Source of the DNA: an uncultured Corynebacterium sp.
GTDB taxonomy: Bacteria > Actinomycetota > Actinomycetes > Mycobacteriales > Mycobacteriaceae
Direction: 5' to 3'
Assembly: GCA_943913645.1 (NCBI GenBank)
Contig: CALTYZ010000008.1
Coordinates: 1-64,000, forward strand
Length of the DNA stretch: 64,000 nucleotides
Of this stretch, positions 60,294-64,000 are shown one piece after another. A program made the position numbers and the translations under genes. Each line of letters begins with the position of its first letter. Position 1 is the stretch's first letter. Below the pieces are notes generated by a model. It worked only from the letters and a program-made list of their open reading frames with translations, ran no database searches and had not been told where the DNA came from.

Positions 60294-61424
60294 TCAGTCC
60301 CACCCCATATCCCGGGTGCCGCCGTAGAGCAGGTGGTGGGACATGTGCGGGATGATGAAGTTCAGGTACCCACGCTGCGGGGAGTACACCAGCTCGCGCT
60401 CGATCAAACCGTGGCGGGGCATCGACAGATCACGCGGCTCTTTGTGGAGGCGCTCAGCAATCGCGCCGGTGGAAACCGGCTTTTCGCCTTCCTGGAGCTC
60501 AGCCATCGCCCGAAGGTATTCCATCTGTGAGTTCGGAATGCCAGCGAGCGCGGGCTTGTGAATGAGCTGGCCTAAGGTGTCCAACACATCCGGCGTCACC
60601 GCACGCAGGTCATCAGCTGTGACCACGCCGTCACGCGCGGCTGCCTGTTCGTAGAGGTGATAGCCCAACAACTGGATGAGGAACGGGTAGCCGCGAGTGA
60701 GCTTCACTGCGTCATCGAGTACCTCACCTTCAAGTGTGAGCCCTCCTTTCTGCGCGGTTGTGGAGAGGATCTCGCGAGTCTCTTCCGGGCTCAGTGGAGT
60801 AAGACTGAGCTGTTGAGAACGCTGGAGGAAGGTTGCGCCTGGGTGGCGCAGCAGCTCGTTGATGCCAGCGGGCAAGCCTGCAGCAGCGAATGCGATCTGA
60901 CGGTTATCGCGGCGTAGATCCTGGATTGTGGTGGCGAGCTCCCAAAGCTCTGAGGGGTCAATGCTTTGCACCTCATCGACGGAAACCAGCACTCCTGATT
61001 CTGGTCCGACCACGTCGCACAGCGCGTTGAGCGAGCTGATGAGTGAAGGCGCAGACGAGACATTCTCGTTTTGTGTGTTTTGTTTAGCGCCGGGGGTTGA
61101 AGCGTGCTTTGCAACCCCGAATTGACGCTTCAAACCTTCGCGTTTGAGTGCCGCGATGGTCTGTGGAATCACGGTGTCAACGAGTGGCTGAACGAGGTTG
61201 TGCGGTTGGGCGCGCAGTACAACCCAGCCGTGAGCTGCCGCCTCATCTTCGATGATGTTGAGCGTCACAGTTTTGCCAAATCCTTTTGGCCCCGAAATAA
61301 GTAGAGCTCGGCGGGGGTCTCCGATGCCAGAGTCGAGGCTTTTGCCGAAAGCACTCACCAGATGCTCGCGGCCTTTCAGGATTGCAGGAGACACGCCAAA
61401 CGTTGGCGCAAACGGGTTACTCAT
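60294..61424 (-). CDS. AAA ATPase with C-terminal winged helix (Orc1/Cdc6-like)
   Basis: A 376-residue STAND/AAA-type ATPase of unknown role. Walker A GPKGFGKT is at about 45-52, Walker B VLVSVDEVQSID near 160, a sensor-like segment IAFAAAGLPAGINELL and an Arg-finger-like PGATFLQRSQQL follow. The lid contains LTRGYPFLIQLLGYHLYE. The C-terminal ~75 residues (IHKPALAGIPNSQMEYLRAM...AIAERLHKEPRDLSMPRHGL) form a winged-helix domain. A charged region (about 105-130, KHASTPGAKQNTQNEN) is probably a flexible insert. The start at 61424 follows AAGGA. Such ATPases occur in actinobacteria near mobile or defence genes, but also alone. Confidence 0.8.
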   Translation of the reverse strand: MSNPFAPTFGVSPAILKGREHLVSAFGKSLDSGIGDPRRALLISGPKGFGKTVTLNIIEDEAAAHGWVVLRAQPHNLVQPLVDTVIPQTIAALKREGLKRQFGVAKHASTPGAKQNTQNENVSSAPSLISSLNALCDVVGPESGVLVSVDEVQSIDPSELWELATTIQDLRRDNRQIAFAAAGLPAGINELLRHPGATFLQRSQQLSLTPLSPEETREILSTTAQKGGLTLEGEVLDDAVKLTRGYPFLIQLLGYHLYEQAAARDGVVTADDLRAVTPDVLDTLGQLIHKPALAGIPNSQMEYLRAMAELQEGEKPVSTGAIAERLHKEPRDLSMPRHGLIERELVYSPQRGYLNFIIPHMSHHLLYGGTRDMGWD

Positions 61425-61746
61425 CCCTGAATCGTCCTTTCTACGATTTAAGGGTTTAGAAATATTAGATTCTTTAGACAAAAAATCGCTAGCGCTCAGG
61501 GATCGTTACAAATGTCGTTGAAGACATGTGTCTCCAAGTGTCAAATCATCCGCTCTGAGCAGTGGGGATGGGGAGATTAGCGCGACCGAAACGGGGGTGA
61601 TTTTCTTTCGGATTGAGCGTTGGAAAGGTGCCCCAAAAGCTAGAATCTGTAATTTCACTGTGTGAAAAATTGAAAAACAGTGAGTTTTAAATGTGTAAAT
61701 GATGTGCGGGTAGGATCTTTATGCCAAAATAACGAAACAAACGAGT
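61425..61746. other. AT-rich region between AAA ATPase and ASCH genes
   Basis: About 322 bp with lower G+C than the surroundings and no credible gene. It holds the promoter of the AAA ATPase; TTTAGA occurs twice (61455, 61473), and AAATATTAGA at 61460 repeats one arm of the palindrome at 16282. A short repeat CACTG...CAGTG around 61657-61682 is seen. Nothing else is recognised. Confidence 0.4.
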
Positions 61747-62202
61747 CTATGATTGGGTGTCGGCCGGCCGCGGCCAGACGAGCTCAAAGGTCTCGCACTG
61801 CACGATCTCTGCGTCGGAAAATGACTCTCTTGCACCCCTACTGGCGCGGGTGAAGAACTCCCGGTGGCTATCGCGCCAGTAACGCAGCGTGCCATCGCCT
61901 TCCCCTTCGGTGGCAGCGAACTGCGGTGTGACATTGAGAAACGCGACCTGTTCGACGCTTATAGTCTTGATTATCGCGACCGGCGTGCCTGCGCCGTCGA
62001 GCACAATGCTCAGGGTGCCAACCTGGACTGACGGGTCGCACGGCCAACTCGTGGTGGCTGTTTTTCGCCCAGTGAGGACCAGCTCTGCTAGTTCATTGGC
62101 CATCGCCGGCGAGTCTCCAAAGCTCAAGGCTGGTGGGAGTTGGGTTTGTGTCGGGTCGTATGCGTGGACGAACCGCCACAGGATGGCATTCGTGTTATTC
62201 AT
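61747..62202 (-). CDS. ASCH-domain protein
   Basis: A 151-residue protein with the ASCH fold, a PUA-like RNA-binding domain. The typical start PPALSFGDSPAMANELAELV followed by TGRKTATTSWP and the later AATEGEGDGTLRYWRDSHREFF are clear. Members bind RNA or act as small amidohydrolases on N4-acetylcytidine; which applies is unknown. The ATG follows a weak AGGAAA region on the minus strand. It is divergent from the Mrr-like gene, which also carries a PUA-like domain. Confidence 0.85.
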   Translation of the reverse strand: MNNTNAILWRFVHAYDPTQTQLPPALSFGDSPAMANELAELVLTGRKTATTSWPCDPSVQVGTLSIVLDGAGTPVAIIKTISVEQVAFLNVTPQFAATEGEGDGTLRYWRDSHREFFTRASRGARESFSDAEIVQCETFELVWPRPADTQS

Positions 62203-62322
62203 AGGAAATTTTTGCCTGCTGCAGTACTTGGTGGTGGTACCTTACCTAGGGCACCTTAGACTCTAAATTCCGCTGGTTAAAGAGCTCGTTACTTCGCTGT
62301 TATTTGTTAGAAGGGGACCGGA

Positions 62323-63393
62323 ATGGACGTTGTTGGAATAATGGCAAAGTGCTGGGGGCTCCACACGGATAGCGTGGGGAACATCTCTGGTGGGGAGGGT
62401 ACGATTTCGCTTGGTTGGGACGAAGTAGGTGATCTGCGCGAACTTGCGACGACGCGGGCGGCGATCACGAAGGCACTGGTCGCGAATGCGCCGCAGGAAA
62501 CTCCGCAACGTGTGGCGAGTGCATCGAGAGCGCTGTATAAGTTCGCGCATGAGATGAAACCCGGTGACATTGTCGTGGTGTCATCAAAATCCGATGCTGC
62601 AATCAATATCGGCAAGGTCACGGGTTCGTATTATTACGACTGTGAGGCAAAAAAGCGACGTCACCGCAGGTCTATCGAGTGGCTGCGGGTAGGTGTCGTG
62701 CGGACCGTCTTTAGCCAAGCAGCCTTATGCGAATTCGGCTCAACCCTCGCTGTTTTTCCCATTCGGATCCACAAGGATGAAGTCGTAGCCATCCTCAATA
62801 GTGACTCTGAGGATTTGGATGCGATTTCCAAAGCGCTTAATCAACTGACATACGATCGGGAAATTGAAGATGAGGTCGCCGTACCTTATGCAGAGCAGAT
62901 CGAGCAACAAACTCGAGACTTCATTGTCGGCAAGCTCCACGACGAGATTTCACCGGCTGACTTCGAACGCTTCATCGCAGATCTGGTGGGCTGTTTCGGC
63001 TACCACGCACGCGTGACACGTCAGACGCACAGTACCTCTGCGAGTGTAATGGCCGGCAAAGACGCCCTTGGCCTGGAGCCGCCACATATTTTCATCCGTT
63101 TAGCGCAGCAGCTCAATGAAATCAGTGGTGCTGATGTCGAGAGCGTCCTCGGCGCGCAGGAGGGGCATGCTGCGCACCGGCTGCGTGACGCTGATGAGCT
63201 GAATGTGCTTGTGACTCTCGGCCGGTTTTCGGATGAGGCGTTGGCGATCGAACACCAGCGCTCAGGGGTGCGCTTGCTTACCGGCGAGAGCATCGCCCGA
63301 CTGGTCACGCAGGTCTATGATCGGCTTCCGCTGCGATGGCAAACACTCATTCCTCTGCAGCCAGTGCTCGCCGTCTCCGAAAGAAGCTGCTAG
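62323..63393 (+). CDS. Mrr-like restriction endonuclease homologue with replaced active site
   Basis: A 356-residue, full-length protein. The N-terminal part (about 10-150) looks like the PUA/EVE-type reader of Mrr-related restriction enzymes (ALYKFAHEMKPGDIVVVSS, INIGKVTGSYYYD, RRSIEWL). The C-terminal part follows the Mrr fold (ISPADFERFIADLVGCFGYH, then DALGLEPPHIFI, LNVLVTLGRFSDEA). Where Mrr has the catalytic DGGVD-I and (E/Q)-x-K, this protein has STSAS (237-241) and IRLAQ (258-262), so both Asp and the Lys are lost. Nuclease activity is therefore unlikely. No frameshift or stop interrupts it. AAGGGG lies 6 nt before the ATG. Its 3' end overlaps the next convergent gene by 4 bp. Confidence 0.8.
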   Translation: MDVVGIMAKCWGLHTDSVGNISGGEGTISLGWDEVGDLRELATTRAAITKALVANAPQETPQRVASASRALYKFAHEMKPGDIVVVSSKSDAAINIGKVTGSYYYDCEAKKRRHRRSIEWLRVGVVRTVFSQAALCEFGSTLAVFPIRIHKDEVVAILNSDSEDLDAISKALNQLTYDREIEDEVAVPYAEQIEQQTRDFIVGKLHDEISPADFERFIADLVGCFGYHARVTRQTHSTSASVMAGKDALGLEPPHIFIRLAQQLNEISGADVESVLGAQEGHAAHRLRDADELNVLVTLGRFSDEALAIEHQRSGVRLLTGESIARLVTQVYDRLPLRWQTLIPLQPVLAVSERSC

Positions 63394-63821
63394 CCCTCAA
63401 TGATCAACCCCAGGTGGATGCTTTCTAGTTCGTATTCACCTGGGCCGGCTGGAAGCTGTTGCAGCTCGTGCGCGGTGGCGGGGGAAACAGGAATGATCCA
63501 TCCGTGCTTGGGGTCAAGCACCGGGCTCACGCCCGGGCGCGATGGTGTGAACGTCACGGCACGCTCGACATTCTTGCTGGTGAGCTGGATGGGCCCGCGC
63601 AGCTGTTGCAGGGCAGTCAGCGCCGCTGTTGTGGTGGTGATGATAATGAGTTTTTCATCAGTGTCGGGGGACAGGTTCGCGGTGTGTACTGCCAGCGTCT
63701 CAACCTGGACCCGCTCAACACGTGCGGGGTATTGTGCCAACGCGTTTTTCGTCGTGGCTGCTCGGCGGGTGTCACCCATCAACGCGTGGATGAAATCCAT
63801 GAAGGACTGTGTAAAAGACAT
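63390..63821 (-). CDS. Hypothetical protein
   Basis: A 143-residue protein that I do not recognise. It begins MSFTQSFMDFIHALMGDTRR, has a predicted alternating strand region (VERVQVETLAVHTANLSP, EKLIIITTTTAALTALQQL) and ends with HGWIIPVSPATAHELQQL and an acidic tail. No signal peptide or membrane segment. The start at 63821 lies 7 nt after TACACT on the minus strand with no Shine-Dalgarno. It is divergent from the partial gene at the right edge, whose ATG is 45 bp away. Confidence 0.65.
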   Translation of the reverse strand: MSFTQSFMDFIHALMGDTRRAATTKNALAQYPARVERVQVETLAVHTANLSPDTDEKLIIITTTTAALTALQQLRGPIQLTSKNVERAVTFTPSRPGVSPVLDPKHGWIIPVSPATAHELQQLPAGPGEYELESIHLGLIIEG

Positions 63822-63828
63822 GGTCGGA

Positions 63829-63834
63829 AGTGTA
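63829..63834 (-). promoter_or_regulatory. -10-like hexamer of hypothetical gene
   Basis: TACACT on the minus strand, 7 nt before the ATG at 63821, 20 bp from the opposite-facing hexamer at 63855. Confidence 0.45.
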
Positions 63835-63854
63835 ATGCGCGCACGCCTAGGGCT

Positions 63855-63860
63855 TAGAGT
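63855..63860 (+). promoter_or_regulatory. -10-like hexamer of the right-edge gene
   Basis: TAGAGT, 6 nt before the ATG at 63867, facing away from the hexamer at 63829. Confidence 0.45.
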
Positions 63861-63866
63861 GAACGT

Positions 63867-64000
63867 ATGGCGAAAATACCAGAGGGGATCTCGCACCGCG
63901 CGGAGCTGATCTTGCCATATGGGGTTGGTGAGCTGCAGCTTGTCGAACCGCGATCGCACTTCGACGACCCGCTGGCGCTTGGCCACCGCTTGACACGCCC
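63867..64000 (+). CDS. Hypothetical protein, 5' part (continues past the window)
   Basis: An open frame beginning MAKIPEGISHRAELILPYGV and still open after 44 codons at the right edge. It shows no recognisable domain yet. The start follows a -10-like hexamer without a ribosome-binding site, as for its divergent neighbour. Confidence 0.5.
   Translation, partial: MAKIPEGISHRAELILPYGVGELQLVEPRSHFDDPLALGHRLTR

Noticed and set aside
60123..60530. 135-codon plus-strand frame across the end of the AAA ATPase gene
   Set aside because: It overlaps the conserved winged-helix part of the ATPase and has no support of its own.
61425..61746. Small gene in the AT-rich gap before the ASCH gene
   Set aside because: Frames are short and have no start signals; the segment looks like control DNA.
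1..64000. CRISPR array, insertion sequence, prophage or integron
   Set aside because: No regularly spaced repeats, transposase, integrase or phage structural genes were found.

Overview
The window is a stretch of actinobacterial core chromosome, almost certainly Corynebacterium. Genus-level evidence includes a close AmtR homologue, the Glp/GlpR divisome pair, RpfB with a DUF348-G5-Rpf layout, Pmt, BetP, a MhuD orthologue and a C. glutamicum-type MetG. As I remember the C. glutamicum chromosome, the order pgi - chorismate mutase - pcrA - purNH - amtR - ribosomal proteins - mscL - rpmF - htrA - mog - galU - glp - rimJ - glpR - tRNA-Ala and then pmt - rsmI - betP - metG - tatD - rpfB - ksgA - ispE - ABC-F matches it well. 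Coding density is very high. Convergent genes often overlap. I see no insertion sequence, prophage or CRISPR array.

Layout. 0-8.2 kb: the 3' part of lhr, an orphan L7/L12-like protein, nei2, and a minus-strand run pgi > GCS2-family ligase > dedA, then mhuD and chorismate mutase. 8.3-18.5 kb: pcrA, two tandem M23 peptidases, a membrane protein, purNH, a membrane protein coupled to a beta-lactamase-fold lipoprotein, and amtR. 18.5-22.6 kb: six ribosomal proteins (S18, S14, L33, L28, L31B, L32), all lacking complete zinc-binding cysteine pairs, around mscL, then an HtrA-type protease. 22.6-29.2 kb: mog, a SAF protein, a 5-formyl-THF cyclo-ligase, galU, glp, rimJ, glpR and tRNA-Ala(CGC). 29.2-33 kb: an old-yellow-enzyme reductase, a copper operon copZ-ydhK-csoR with its operator, a CDF transporter and a DoxX protein. 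33-45.3 kb: pmt, rsmI, betP, metG, tatD, rpfB, ksgA, ispE and an ABC-F ATPase.

The last 19 kb is more variable. It holds a 5-oxoproline/urea-amidolyase-like locus (NRAMP-like transporter, YcsI-like protein, PxpA, a fused PxpB-PxpC and a biotin carboxylase-BCCP). It then has ppk2, a 3-methyladenine glycosylase, a HAD phosphatase, an enoyl-CoA hydratase-family protein, gapB, an alpha/beta hydrolase and a two-gene sulfoquinovose cassette (SQD2-like glycosyltransferase and SQD1-like synthase). It ends with an AAA ATPase, an ASCH protein, an Mrr-like protein whose nuclease residues are all replaced, and a divergent hypothetical pair.

Strongest leads: the full-length Mrr-like protein with a dismantled active site; the sulfoquinovose pair; the biotin carboxylase joined to PxpABC; acidic low-complexity segments in both Glp and GlpR; and about thirteen genes whose start codon sits 6-8 nt after a -10-like hexamer with no Shine-Dalgarno, which indicates leaderless mRNAs. 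No clearly new system can be proven from the sequence alone.
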